Positions 10,447 to 21,450 of a DNA stretch of 64,000 nt are shown here, piece after piece. Position numbers and translations under genes: made by a program. Source of the DNA: Rhynchopus sp. YZ270_cl-10 (taxonomy: Eukaryota > Euglenozoa > Diplonemea > Diplonemida > Diplonemidae); the NCBI GenBank assembly GCA_964035575.1, contig OZ037910.1, positions 186,001 through 250,000 of the forward strand. The letters run 5' to 3'. The first letter of the stretch is position 1; every line of letters begins with the position of its first letter. The notes under the pieces were generated by a model. It made no database searches, was not told where the DNA came from, and saw nothing but the letters and a program-made list of their open reading frames with translations.

Positions 10447-12283
10447 AATGGGGGCTGGGGCCGGAGCCCGAAAATTATGCCAAAAACCGCCAGCCACCCG
10501 GGAAAGGGTGAGCAGGCAGTCCACGTTGGGCCAGAACCGGTTCTAAGGAAGCCGTGTTCTGGGGCAACGTGGGGCGCAAAGTTTTACAATTTTCATGCAC
10601 GGGTGCTCCACAAATTACCAAGTATTCCTTCTTTGTTGAATTGAGAGAGAGTCGTGTTTAGCTGCCACGCGGGTGTGCTTAGAATTCCTTCGAGGCCGGC
10701 ACAATTTTATTTATGTGGTCGGTTAAGACAAGCCTATGAAGAACAACGAGGTCATCGTTGAAAGGAGCGAACTCCCCTTCCCACAACATCTCTCAGACTT
10801 CAACTCAGAATTCATACTTGGTTCTTTGCTTTGTCCATACGCAATCAAATTGTCATGCTTTCAAGAGCATGCCTGGCCAAAATGCAACAACGTGAAAAAA
10901 AATTGTTGTTGTTCCAAAAGGCAACAAGACCACCCACAAGGAGTGTTGAATTGTGCACTGTCCGGGGGAGCGCAAAGTTTTTTCCCTGTACACAGTGGAC
11001 ACATCTTTATCACTTTGGTCCCACGGGGACACATTTGGATACTGCACGCATGCAGAAGTGCCAAACATGTCCGCACGTGGAGTGGAGTGTCCACCATGTT
11101 TTCCTGGTTTCCAAAAAGCAGTTTTTTTGCACTTACTATTTGCCCCGGTGTCTGGCAATAGAAGTGGCTAACATTGTAATGAGTAGCATATACATACCGT
11201 TGTGATCCAAATGAGTAAGGCGCAACAAAGTCCTTTGGGATTTTTTGTTGTGTCGACAATCGCCGAGTAAACCCACCAGGTGGGAGAATTCGGGTCTGGC
11301 CGAAGCCTGTACTACGTCATTCGTCCTCAACCCTTGAGAGCAACTTTTAGGAAGAAAAGAACCTTAAAAGGGGTAGTCCGCATTAAAGTGTTGTACTTGT
11401 TATACAATGCTAAGAAGGGTTTTGGAGGTTACAGGTAAGAGACTGCCTTCATTTCAAAAAAGGTAGAGTGGGGAAACTGTAGCTTTAGAAATCGTAGTGT
11501 AGTGTAGACACCCGAGGATGCACACTACGCTCTCTTTTTTAAGGGGGTGTCCAGCGATTCGCAATTAATGAAATACCCAGACACATCACTTTGTAGGGTG
11601 TGGTTACACTGACCCCTGCAAATTCTCCGCGCACATGCTTCGAGACGAGGGGTACGTGTGCGAACCGATCGTCGAGGGGTGGTACCGCAGGCCCAGAACG
11701 CACGGAAGACGGGCTACAGCTGTACCCCGAAGGCGTTAAGAAGATCTTCTCCCAGGCTTTCGTCGAGAACACCCAGAAAGAAAGCTTGTTCAAACCCACC
11801 TCAATGCATCCAGCGTTGATTTCATGTTGGTAAAGAACAGGGGCCCAAGGCCCATGATATGGCCTACCACACCCGATTCTGGGCGAAAACAAAAAAAAAT
11901 AGTCAAAAATCGACGTGGACTTGCGAAGGAATTGCTAAGAAATCTGAAATGCGCGACACAAAAGTGCGATTTGGGTGCTTCTAAAGGGTCAAAACACCAA
12001 AATTTTGCGCTTTTTTTTTTTTTTTTTTTTTGCATTTTTGGTCACCCAAGGACCCACTATTTTGGGTGATTTTTTTCCCCCCCCTTTGCGAAAAAAAACT
12101 CAAAAATCACGGCTTTTAGAACGCTAAGGAAAAATCGATATTCATTTTTTGGGCAGAGAAGTGCGTTTTAGGTGCCCACAGATGGTCAAAACATCAAAAT
12201 TTTTGTGTTTTTGGCATATTTGGACACCCAAGGACCCAACTCAGGGGTCGAGATTTTCCCGAAAAAAAAAATTTTTTTTTTTT
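10447..12283. other. No recognisable gene; scattered repeat fragments
   Basis: Several overlapping frames of 60-140 codons occur, but none shows a domain I recognise. The stretch 10850-10970 is an inverted diverged copy of 29440-29545. 11890-12283 is AT-rich with long T and A runs and leads into the ~200 bp tandem units. I see no promoter, RNA gene or splice pattern here. Confidence 0.5.
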
Positions 12284-12680
12284 GAGATTTTCGATTTTTT
12301 GACAAGGCGCTGACCCATACAAAGTGCACTGGTGGTACAGAAAATGACTGGGGAATTAACTCTAGATGCTCAAAACAGCCCAATTCTTGCTTTTTTTGAC
12401 TTTTTGGTCCCAGAAGGGTACCTAGGGTGTAGTGAGCAGGCCTCAAAACACTTGTGAAAAAAAAATTGGGATTTTTTTTTTTTTTGAGATTTTCGATTTT
12501 TCGACAAGGCGCTGGCCCATACAAAGTGCACTGGTGGTACAGAAAATGGCCGGGAATAAACTCTAGATGCTCAAAACAGCCCAATTCTTGCTTTTTTTGA
12601 CTTTTTGGTCCCAGAAGGGTACCTAGGGTGTAGTGAGCAGGCCTCAAAAACACTTGTGTAAAAAAAAAAAAAAAAAAATG
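12284..12680. repeat. Two ~200 bp tandem units
   Basis: Two direct units start at 12284 and 12486. Each runs GAGATTTTCGATTTTT, GACAAGGCGCTG, CCCATACAAAGTGCACTGG, CTCTAGATGCTC, and ends CAGGCCTCAAAA...CACTTGTG. A third unit sits at 16759-16940 and a partial one near 20560. The unit behaves like a short interspersed or tandem element; no family was recognised. Confidence 0.7.
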
Positions 12681-12710
12681 GGCGCCCATCAGAGCTCGCG
12701 CTAAAATCCA

Positions 12711-13560
12711 TCCCTCATCCCGGGATTTTTGGGGGTTTTGGTAGGAACGTTTTTTTTTTGCAGTACAGGGATTTCATTAAGAAACCAGAAGTTCTAATAT
12801 TGTTGAGTAAGACCACCACATAGTGGACTTGCATATACATGTGACCCCGCCGTGGAACGCAATTGGCTCGGAAAGTCAAAAGAAAGAGGAGAAAAAAGAA
12901 AAGGAAAAAAAAAAAAAGTTGGTTACCGTGCGCCTGCGGCGCTGCCTGTTCCCTTCCAGTTTCTACAGGCAAACACTTGCCCCCTTTACCTTACACTGAC
13001 GGGTTTTGACCAAAACCAAGAACTTGTCCATTTCGGCAAATTGACCCCACCACAGAACGGACGGATTCCGGAAATGCAAATGCCGGTGTTTTCGCGCATT
13101 TTCATGTTGCAAGACGTCAGGATCAGGGAGAGAAAATCTGGTTGTGGGATTTACATTGGCCCTCTTTACCCACATGGATTTTGACCAAAACCAAAAAATT
13201 GGCCATTTCGGCAAAGTGACCCCACCACAGCGCGGACGGATTCCGGAAATTCCAATCGCGGTATGTTTTGGGGCTGAAAACCCACTGATTTTCAGGAGAA
13301 AAATTGCTTCCAAATCTCGGAATTTTCCGAATTTTCCTGAAAATGACCCTTGTTTACGAGTATGGGTTCATATTTTGCGAAAATTTAAGTCACTAAAATT
13401 TTGTCCATTTTTCCGTATATACCCCACCACAAGCCGGGATTGGCCCGGAAATGCCACAAAACGGGGTTTCCGGGCCTCCCCAGCTAACCTTTTCAAGGAA
13501 CGTTTTTCCGTACCCGAAATCCATTTTTTCCCCATTTTTTCCCATAATTAGCGCGACCAC
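12711..13560. other. Non-coding repeats, absent from the second copy of the locus
   Basis: Begins at the point where the duplicate copy jumps elsewhere. Contains a GCGCCTGCGGCGC hairpin near 12933 and three GACCCCACCAC units (near 13045, 13220, 13420), two of them with the CGGACGGATTCCGGAAAT extension. No gene seen. Confidence 0.5.
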
Positions 13561-13800
13561 TGGCGCCCATATTTTGGATATGGGCGCCCATATCCGGATA
13601 TGGGCGCCCATATCCAAAATATGGGCGCTTTTTCCCGATATGGGCGCATTAAAATATGTAAAATATGGGCGGGATATGGGCGGATATGGGCGCCTTTTTT
13701 GCCCATATCCGCCCATATGGGCAATATGGGCGCCCATATTGCCCATATCCTGTTTTTTGGGGTGCCCATATTAGCAGCTGCCCATATGGGCGTTCCATCT
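13561..13800. repeat. Second GCCCATATGGGC palindrome array
   Basis: Same unit as 10204-10446 in reverse order, again next to CATATGGGCGTTCCATCTAT. It ends in a block (TATTTAGAAATAGCCCTG, to 13843) that matches the right terminus of the hAT-like element at 25201-26058, so the array is probably internal to a larger related transposon. Confidence 0.7.
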
Positions 13801-13852
13801 ATGGATTTTGGACCCCCCGGACCCCATATTTAGAAATAGCCCTGGTGCAAGC

Positions 13853-14475
13853 AGGGTTTCCGCTTATCTTCATGGAAAATTTTTCCAAAACCGTGAAGAT
13901 ATGTCCAAAAAGGGGTCAAAAATTTTCGCGCTCCGCGCAAAAAAGCCCCTTCATTTCACGTAAATACGTGATAACGTGGGATGGTAACGTACATCAAGAA
14001 CCAAACGAACCCTTTTTCTCATGTTCCACGGAACCTTCCCTCAGTACAAGAAGAAACGGCGGTCAGAACTTTCTGGCGAAGCCACGGTACGCAACATTTC
14101 AAAAAATTGTGACCTAAAATTGAACATTTTTACAGCCAAACTATGGTAGAGGGCTGTGGGATTCCGCTCATAAGTTTTGAGTTGCGCCGCAGGCGCACGG
14201 TACGCTACTTTTTTATTTTTGCCGATCCCTTATTCTCACTCTTTTGTTCGGTCCGTCAAATGGTGCAAAGATTGAGTGAATTGGGGGCACGGTCTGAAAC
14301 TTCACCTCGCTATATCCTCTTCACAATGATGCCAGGAAGGGGATAAGACGCGCTTCGCGCGCGCTCGACTCCCTGCCTCCCCTTTTTTTTCTGGTGCGGG
14401 TTACGTACGTGGTGTCCCAAATGGGGGTATGTGCGGGTGACCCCCAACCACCCCCCATATCCTTTTTTTCCCAAG
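13853..14475. repeat. Dispersed element, inverted relative to 31960-32525
   Basis: Starts CAGGGTTTCCGCTTATCTTC and matches the reverse complement of 31960-32525 over ~550 bp with moderate divergence. It carries several three-base-loop hairpins: TGGCGAAGCCA (near 14073), GCGCCGCAGGCGC (near 14190) and CGCGCTTCGCGCG (14349-14361). The CAGGGTTTCCGC start resembles the terminus of the element at 30695-31386. No target duplication could be defined, so the boundaries are approximate. Confidence 0.6.
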
Positions 14476-14481
14476 TCAAAA

Positions 14482-14552
14482 TGCGTCCCCCCCCGGGGGG
14501 GGACGCGTTTCCCCCCAAAATCTGGGGGGGGGGGGGGGGGGGGGGGGGGACG
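14482..14552. repeat. Long G and C runs with a perfect palindrome
   Basis: GCGTCCCCCCCC followed by its complement makes a ~24-base palindrome near 14485-14510. A G-run of more than 20 then runs to about 14550. Candidate quadruplex or polymerase-slippage site; run length is likely to be unreliable in an assembly. Confidence 0.7.
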
Positions 14553-14599
14553 GCGTCCCCCCCCGCTCCCCCTAGAAAAAACCCTGCCCTCCACGTACT

Positions 14600-15020
14600 T
14601 TTGGGTGGGCGAGGAAAATAAAGCTTCACACGCGTGGATAAAACCTTTTTTCCTTTTACTTACCTACCGATCCTACTATTTTTTTGTTTTTTCCACAAAC
14701 CAGTAAACCTCGTTCTGGTTTTGAAACCAGCAAAAGTACCCAAGCTATTTCCCTGAATGTAGTGCTTCAATTGTTGCCACTTGTACAATCTCCACTGCAG
14801 TTTTTTCTTTTTTTCTTTTTTTTTTTTGGTGTGGTCGACGACCCCAAAATAGCAGAATATAGCACAAAATTACCTTCAGCCTTACCATTTTTTGTTTTTG
14901 TTTTTTGTTCTTTTCTTTTTTTTGAATGGTGTGGCACGTTACCCTACTTTTCAAGTACATACACAATACATAAGAACTACACAAAAATGACTTTTTTTTG
15001 GAGGTACCCTAAAATAGTGA
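14600..15020. other. No gene seen
   Basis: AT-rich sequence with T and A runs. The end (GAGGTACCCTAAA near 15001) is the left flank of a dispersed repeat that continues after the TTAA element at 16040 and recurs without that element at 19910. Confidence 0.5.
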
Positions 15021-15026
15021 TTTTAA

Positions 15027-16032
15027 CCCTTTACGGACCGGAGCCACTATAGTGGCTCGGCTAATCCCGCAAAAATCTGGGGGTGGACCTACTACATATT
15101 TCAAATCGATTTTTGTTTCTTTGGAAAGATTTTGTGTCAAATCTTTCAAAATACACCATTTTCGGGAAAAAATACACCCCCCTTCCACACTCACTGACGG
15201 GAGAGATTGGGGGTACCCTCCACTTTTTGGGATTTTCCACATTTTTGACCTGTTTTACCCCTATATCATGCCTTCGAAGGACGAGCCATCTAAGAAAGGG
15301 AATTTTGATTTTTGTCGCGGGGAGGATGAAGAAGAGGAAGAAAATAAGAAGACGAGCAGGGGAGGAAGGCGCAGATGGGGAAGATGGAGGCGCCGCCGAG
15401 ACTCCACAGGTGTTTGTGCTTTTGCGGCCAATGGTGTTCCGCCTGTAAGACGTCCATGTCAATCCTTAAGAGAGGGTGAGGCCCTACTGTCGGTACAGCG
15501 TGGGACGCAAGAGGGAGATGTTGTGATCCCCCCTTTGCTCTTGTCTCGGCAATCGCGCACCAAGAGTTGGGTGCGTGAACGGGAGAACCTGCAAGCTTCA
15601 CAACTCTTAAAAGTCCCAAAAGTTCCAACTTTTGTACGGTCTAACCTATGTACAACTACGGTATATCTAGTTGGTAGGTACCTTCTCTCCATGCAGTAAG
15701 ACATTATCTACTAGGACTTTTTGATCGATTTTTTTTTTCTTTTGAAAGATTTTGAACCGATCTTTCAAATAAAGCCATTTTCGAACACCGAAAAAACAGG
15801 TGCGCAGCCGGAATATTTTTTCCCCCGAAAATTTTCAGAAAAAAATATCAGCTCTCCTCTTTTCTATTTTTCATTTTTCTCATTTTATTTCGATTTCTGC
15901 TCCATTTGAAAGATCTGCTCGAAATCTTTCAATTGCGGCCAGGTACGATCAAAAATATGCATCAGATCTCATTTTACCTACGGGAGAGAAGATCATAGCA
16001 AATCACAAAAAACGGCCACGGTCCGTAAAGGG
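15027..16032. mobile_element. piggyBac-like non-autonomous element (TTAA insertion)
   Basis: Bounded by CCCTTTACGGACCG and its exact complement and flanked on both sides by TTAA (15023-15026, 16033-16036). TTAA target duplication with a CCCTTT terminus is the piggyBac signature. The 1,006 bp interior also has a perfect GAGCCACTATAGTGGCTC palindrome near the left end. A frame near 15270 (MPSKDEPSKKGNF..., then poly-Glu and RRR) does not reveal a transposase core. The flanks match a diverged repeat at 19907-19990 that lacks the element, giving a natural empty-site comparison. Confidence 0.8.
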
Positions 16033-16039
16033 TTAAATA

Positions 16040-16440
16040 AAAACGCTAAAAAAGGTAAAAATTTGGGGGGCTTTTTTCGGGTCAAAAAAGAGGGAAAAAA
16101 TAGTGAGGGAAGTTGGGTCCAGTCATAGGGGGTATAGCATATTTTTTGGAAAATTCTTCAAAAAAGCAAGGATTTTTGTTGAGCACAATGAAATTTTCAG
16201 AAAAATCCCAATTTTCGGCCAAATTTGGAGCAAATTATGGCCCACCCACCCCGATTTTGGGTCAAAAACCGACTTCATTTTTGCACAGGAGTGCCTACGA
16301 TTTCGTAAACCAGAGGTCCTCTGGATGCATGCATTGATAAACACAACACTGGAAATTGCAAGGAACGAGTCTGCATGTGCGTGTTCTCTAGCCACTACAG
16401 TCACAGGGTATGCACAAAATGCGTATTGTGGCTGAAGTTT
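16040..16440. repeat. Dispersed repeat, copy 1 of a pair
   Basis: Homologous to 19945-20310: shared strings include GGGGGTATAGCATATTTTTT, GAGTGCCTACGATTTCGTAA and GATAAACACAACACTGGAAA. Frames across it differ between copies, so it is unlikely to encode a protein. Confidence 0.7.
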
Positions 16441-17590
16441 GACTTGCGAAATTTCGCGAACATCTATTTCTGAGGTTTTCTTTGGATTCTTTGGGCCATT
16501 TTATGACCTACCACGCCCGATTTTGGGCGATAATTTATCATAAAACAAAATTTTGTCAGGTCAAAAATCGCCTAGTACTTGTGAAAAGAATTGCTAAGGA
16601 AATGTGTAATATGCGTGTTTTTGTACACAAAAGTACGTTTTTGGGTGCTTCTGAAGGGTCAAAACACCAAAATTTTGCGTTTTTTTTGCACTTTTTGGTG
16701 TGCCCAAAAACCCAACTCAGGGGTCGAAATTTTCCCGAAAAAAAAAAATTTTTTTTTTCGATTTTTCGATTTTTTGACAAGGCGCTGGCCCATACAAAAT
16801 GCACTGGTGGTACAGAAAATGGCCGGGGAATAAACTCTAGATGCTCAAAACAGCCCAATTCTTGCTTTTTTTGACTTTTTGGTCCCAGAATGGTACCTAG
16901 GGTGTAGTGAGCAGGCCTCAAAAACACTTGTGAAAAAAATTTTGGGATTTTTTTTTTTTTTTGAGATTTTTGAAAAATCGGCCGATTTTGCGACCAATTT
17001 TGGCTGGGGAATTTCGACGACCAAAGGGTCCCCCCTTTGGAAAAAAACGCGAATTGGCGCGAATTTCATACCCTAATCGTGTCGCGCCAATTCGCGTTTT
17101 TTTTCGCGAAAAAACGGCTAAGGGCATGGCAAGTATTTCTATTGTTTCGCGTCCTGCGTGCGTACAGATTTTTGAGAATTGGGAAAAAAAAACTAGTCCG
17201 AAAAAAAACTAGTTTAGGGTTACCTCTAGAGGTACTCGACTTGGTGGCGTGGTCGGTGCCCGACCGCAAACAAAAATGGGGTGGCGACGGGGGGTGCGCC
17301 GCAAAAAACACAAAAAAAAAAAAAAAAACCTGGACCACAAAAAATCACAAAAAATCACATGGTGGGTTTCACTGTACATTGACCCGTCACCAGCGTTCGA
17401 CAATACGTACTGATACGTATCAGTACGCGTACGTGGGGGGTATTTCTGGAAATACGTGACTTTATTTTTTCTCCTCTGAGATGGTGTGAACCGTTGTACG
17501 CGGTACAACCGCGGGAGACATACGGGCGAACCACGGGGAATCTGGAGGGGGTACCCCTTTTTATTTTATTTTCCCTGTTTTTTGGTGTTT
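16441..17590. other. AT-rich repeats; no gene seen
   Basis: Contains a TTTTGGGCCATTTTATGACC block that recurs near 20480 and 26410, the third ~200 bp unit (16759-16940), and an ATACGGGCGAACCACGGGGA block (near 17520) that recurs near 19651. No convincing coding sequence. Confidence 0.5.
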
Positions 17591-17599
17591 ACTCTCACG

Positions 17600-18460
17600 C
17601 AGTGTTGGCAGAGTACGTGTCCAATTTTAAAAAGTACGTAAAAAGTACAATAGTACAATAGTACAAAAAGTACGTAAAAAGTACAAAAAATACACAAAAA
17701 GTACATCTGGGTTTGTGGCCGGGTTTGTGCAGCTGGTGTACCAGTGTGGGGGCAAAAAAAAAGGTTTGAGGGCAGTATAGTACGGAAAATGATTAAAAAG
17801 TACAAATAGGAGGGTGCACAGAGCTATGAACGGCTTCTCAAGAATGTGCGCGTGCTTCGCAGGTTCACAGACAGCGGCACCTGGTTCTCGAACAGCGACG
17901 CCTCGGAGTCAAGAAGCAATGGGAGATGGTGTTTCCTGTCGGTCACGTGTGATCACGTGTGGTCCAACAAAGTCGAGATACAGTAGGGGGTAGATGACTA
18001 CACCTCGAACAGTTGGGAGGGGGAAAAGGGATGGGGTTATGGGGTTCACAGAATGGTAGTAAAGTCAATCTCGCTTACGGGCGCGTCATCAGTCTTCTTA
18101 CTCCGCTTTGTCGGTGGTTCGTTCTCCCCCTCCGGATTCTCCCTCACCAGCACTCCTCCCTGTTCGCCCTCAGTTTTTTGTACAGCGAGGTGGCGCGGTG
18201 AATGTTCACAGGTCCCATATTGTGCCGACGTGCACAAGTGACGAACCCCATATCGGAGAATGTTCCCTCGCACTGGCACGAGTGAGGGGGGATGCGGGTC
18301 AGCTTCACAGCGGTCAGCCAAAACGGACTTCTTCTTGTGTCGAATTCCCAGGGTAAAATATAGGGTCATAAAGTACGGATTTGGGCGCCAAAAAGTACGT
18401 CAAAAAGTACAAAAGTACAAAGTACAAAAAGTACAACGTACACGTACTCTGCCAACACTG
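17600..18460. mobile_element. hAT-like non-autonomous element, perfect 8 bp target duplication
   Basis: Termini CAGTGTTGGCAGAGTACGTG and its exact complement (20 bases) are flanked by CTCTCACG at 17592-17599 and 18461-18468. CAGTG ends with an 8 bp duplication are typical of hAT transposons. Subterminal AGTACAAAAAGTACG repeats lie inside both ends, as expected of transposase binding regions. The 861 bp interior has a 107-codon minus-strand frame ending in a basic PPTKRSKK-containing segment, but no hAT catalytic core is seen. Confidence 0.85.
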
Positions 18461-18588
18461 CTCTCACGGTGGTAAGGGTCACACAGAGTCACGGTTCTAA
18501 CCGAGCGGGGTCGCAAAATTTTCTAATGCGCTGAATTATCCCAAAAAAGTGGTTTTCTCGGGGAAAATTTTTTTTCAACCCCTACAGA

Positions 18589-18850
18589 CTGTACTGTACT
18601 GTACTGTACTGTACTGTACTGTACTGTACTGTACTGTACTGTACTGTACTGTACTGTACTGTACTGTACTGTACTGTACTGTACTGTACTGTACTGTACT
18701 GTACTGTACTGTACTGTACTGTACTGTACTGTACTGTACTGTACTGTACTGTACTGTACTGTACTGTACTGTACTGTACTGTACTGTACTGTACTGTACT
18801 GTACTGTACTGTACTGTACTGTACTGTACTGTACTGTACTGTACTGTACT
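18589..18850. repeat. (GTACT)n satellite, ~52 copies
   Basis: Essentially perfect pentanucleotide array. Each unit holds the GTAC palindrome, so the array is rich in self-complementary tetramers. Open frames across it on both strands are a by-product of a stop-free unit. Confidence 0.95.
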
Positions 18851-18870
18851 CCCAATCCCCTGTACTGTAT

Positions 18871-19042
18871 TGTGTATACTGTGTATACTGTGTATACTGT
18901 GTATACTGTGTATACTGTGTATACTGTGTATACTGTGTATACTGTGTATACTGTGTATACTGTGTATACTGTGTATACTGTGTATACTGTGTATACTGTG
19001 TATACTGTGTATACTGTGTATACTGTGTATACTGTGTATACT
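18871..19042. repeat. (TGTGTATAC)n satellite, ~19 copies
   Basis: Perfect 9 bp unit holding GTATAC. It follows the pentamer array after a ~20 bp spacer (CCCAATCCCC...). Confidence 0.95.
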
Positions 19043-19070
19043 CACAATTATCGCATTAATCAATTATCGC

Positions 19071-19482
19071 AGTGTGTACAGTGTGTACAGTGTGTACAGT
19101 GTGTACAGTGTGTACAGTGTGTACAGTGTGTACAGTGTGTACAGTGTGTACAGTGTGTACAGTGTGTACAGTGTGTACAGTGTGTACAGTGTGTACAGTG
19201 TGTACAGTGTGTACAGTGTGTACAGTGTGTACAGTGTGTACAGTGTGTACAGTGTGTACAGTGTGTACAGTGTGTACAGTGTGTACAGTGTGTACAGTGT
19301 GTACAGTGTGTACAGTGTGTACAGTGTGTACAGTGTGTACAGTGTGTACAGTGTGTACAGTGTGTACAGTGTGTACAGTGTGTACAGTGTGTACAGTGTG
19401 TACAGTGTGTACAGTGTGTACAGTGTGTACAGTGTGTACAGTGTGTACAGTGTGTACAGTGTGTACAGTGTATTGTACAGTG
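19071..19482. repeat. (TGTGTACAG)n satellite, ~44 copies
   Basis: Perfect 9 bp unit holding TGTACA. It is separated from the previous array by ~28 bp (CACAATTATCGCATTAATC...) and ends in a slightly altered unit near 19480. The same GTGTATACTG unit appears as a short run near 23045 inside another transposon. Confidence 0.95.
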
Positions 19483-19788
19483 AATTTTTTCTATAGGTCA
19501 ACAACTTGGCCATTTCTGCAAAATGACCCCACCACTTCCTGGGATTGGCTCAAAAATGCAAATGCCAGCGTTTTCCTTCACATTCCCGCAAACCCGGAAA
19601 AAAAAAATAAAACAGGGTACCCCCCAGCCTGGTGCATACCACGGGAGACATACGGGCGAACCACGGGGAATTTGGACCGGTGCCACACCATACAAAGTAA
19701 CAATAAACCATTTTTATTGCCCTGGTGAAAATTTTTTGCACTCTATTATGTACCCTCCACCCCCACTTTATACAACTCTACTCACTTT

Positions 19789-19890
19789 ATGGTCACTCCA
19801 TAAAGTAAATTTTCACTCCATAAAGTGATTTTTCACTCCATAAAGTGGTTTTTTCACTCCATAAAGTGAATTTTTCACTCCATAAAGTGA
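19789..19890. repeat. Array of CACTCCATAAAGTG mini-palindromes
   Basis: Five to six copies of TCACTCCATAAAGTGA, each an inverted repeat around CCATA, separated by T-runs. Related degenerate copies (CACCCCATAAAGTGA) lie near 22540. The regular spacing suggests a binding or structural array. Confidence 0.75.
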
Positions 19891-19906
19891 CCCATTTCCA
19901 GCTATT

Positions 19907-20320
19907 GGAGGTACCCTAAATTGGTCAAAAATGGTAAAAATGGTAAAAATGGTAGGAATTTTGGGGGCTTTTTTCGGGGAAAAAAAGGGTGAGGGGAGTT
20001 AGGTCCAGTCATAGGGGGTATAGCATATTTTTTGGAAAATTCTTCAAAAAATCAAGGATTTTTGCTGGGCACAATGAAAATTTTCAGAAAAATCCCAATT
20101 TTCGGCCAAATTTGGAGCAAATTATGGCCCACCCACCCCGATTTTGGGTCAAAAACCGACTTCATTTTGCACAGGAGTGCCTACGATTTCGTAAACCAGA
20201 GGTCCTCTGGATGCATGCATTGATAAACACAACACTGGAAATTGCAAGGAACGGGTCTGCATGTGCGTGTTCTCTAGCCACCACAGTCACAGGGTATGCA
20301 CAAAATGACCGAAGTGCAAT
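19907..20320. repeat. Dispersed repeat, copy 2, with empty site for the TTAA element
   Basis: Matches the two flanks of 15027-16032 (GAGGTACCCTAAA on the left, GGGGGCTTTTTTCGGG on the right) without the piggyBac-like insert, then continues as the partner of 16040-16440. Confidence 0.65.
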
Positions 20321-20688
20321 GGCGATAATGGAAAGATAGATGCCGGCATTGGTGAATTGCTGGAGTTCTGCACAGGAAGCTAGCATGACGTAGAATCACT
20401 GTGTGAACAAAATGACCGTATTTTGGTTAAAAATTTGACTTGAAATTTTTTTTCATAATTTGCCCAATCGAAGGTTTTCCTTGGATTTTTTGGGCCATTT
20501 TATATACCTCAGTGGTCGAAATTTTCCCGAAAAAAAAAAATTTTTTTTTTGAGATTTTTCGATTTTTTGCTAAGGCGCTGGCCCATACAAAACCAGAATT
20601 TGACACTTTTGAGCATCTGTGGGGGTCTAAAATGCGGTTTTGAGTTTCCAAAAAAATTTCCCCCATATACAATGCTGTGGTGCAAATA

Positions 20689-20767
20689 ATTTCACTCTCG
20701 AATCGGTGAGTGCTCTTCGAGTGCCCGAAGGGCACGAGAGGGGGCACAACGGATTCTCGAGTGAAAT
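20689..20767. repeat. 79 bp foldback element with GAA loop
   Basis: ATTTCACTCTCGAATCGGT at one end pairs imperfectly with the other (ATTCTCGAGTGAAAT). The centre is GTGCCCGAAGGGCAC, a 6 bp stem with a GAA loop. An inverted copy lies at 22654-22732 and the similarity continues into the flanks (CCAAATTGGGCC). Confidence 0.75.
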
Positions 20768-20911
20768 TTTGGCCCAATTTGGGGTTACTATAGTGGTTTG
20801 TGGGGGTGTATTTTACTTGAGGCTTGATTTCCCCTATCTCGACCCAATAAATAACGCCACCTATACCATTTCCCCAGAGAAAATGCGAAAAAATCACACA
20901 CCACAACACAA

Positions 20912-21344
20912 ACAAGTAATTGCTATCGGAAAAAAAACGGGGTGTGATGTGGAACTCCATCCTGTAGAAATAATCTACAACACGCCCAGCATTCTGCTCT
21001 TCTGCAAGTATGATAACGCTCTTCTGCCAGACCCACTGGGACGCCAGCATCTGAACGGTCAAACAGTGGGGCTCTCCTCTTCGTCCAGCACCATGTGCTC
21101 GATCGCGTTGTTGGACGTCGGCTCGGCAGGCTCGGCGTGTTCCAGCTCGTTTTTGTCCACAGGCTCCCCACATTGTCGTCGTCGTTGGAGCAGTGCGGAA
21201 GGAACACAGAATGCACAGACTACAACACATCGATCACACCAGGCGCATCAGCACCTCCAGCAAATCACCAGGATGCTACGGTGGTTTCGAAAATCGCGCG
21301 GAGTTTTCCACAGCACACCCCGTTTTTTCTTAGCAATTACTTGT
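20912..21344. mobile_element. 433 bp inverted-repeat element
   Basis: Ends ACAAGTAATTGCTA and its complement, continued by a poly-A/ACGGGGTGTG segment also present inverted at the right end, so the terminal repeat is ~35 bp. No clear target duplication. The interior is GC-richer than its surroundings; no transposase recognised. Confidence 0.6.
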
Positions 21345-21450
21345 CCTTGTTGTTATTGTTGTTTTCAACCACCTTCCTTCAACCCTTGTAGGGATCAGTT
21401 GTAATTTTTTTCGCGAAAACATGAAATTACACATTTCAAGAGAACAAATT

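Larger units (their letters stand above)
8493..12710. repeat. Segmental duplication A, first copy
   Basis: From 8493, inside the NTPase exon of gene 3, to 12710 the sequence matches 52367-56585. The only difference noticed is one base in a poly-T run near 12011. Left of 8493 the two genes differ at many positions like ordinary paralogues, so the left edge sits within a coding exon. Either a very recent unequal exchange or an assembly duplication. Confidence 0.85.

Noticed and set aside
10736-11161. 141-codon plus-strand ORF as a host gene
   Set aside because: No recognisable domain, overlaps other frames of similar length, and part of it is a dispersed repeat.
14310-14629. Poly-Pro/Gly frames near 14500
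   Set aside because: They translate the long C and G runs.
18589-19482. CRISPR array
   Set aside because: Uninterrupted tandem repeats without spacers, in a eukaryotic intron-containing context.
18549-19496. A 315-codon open frame and several others across the satellites
   Set aside because: Units of 5 and 9 bp without stops give long frames in many phases on both strands; the products (CTVLY, CIL, YSV repeats) are artefacts.
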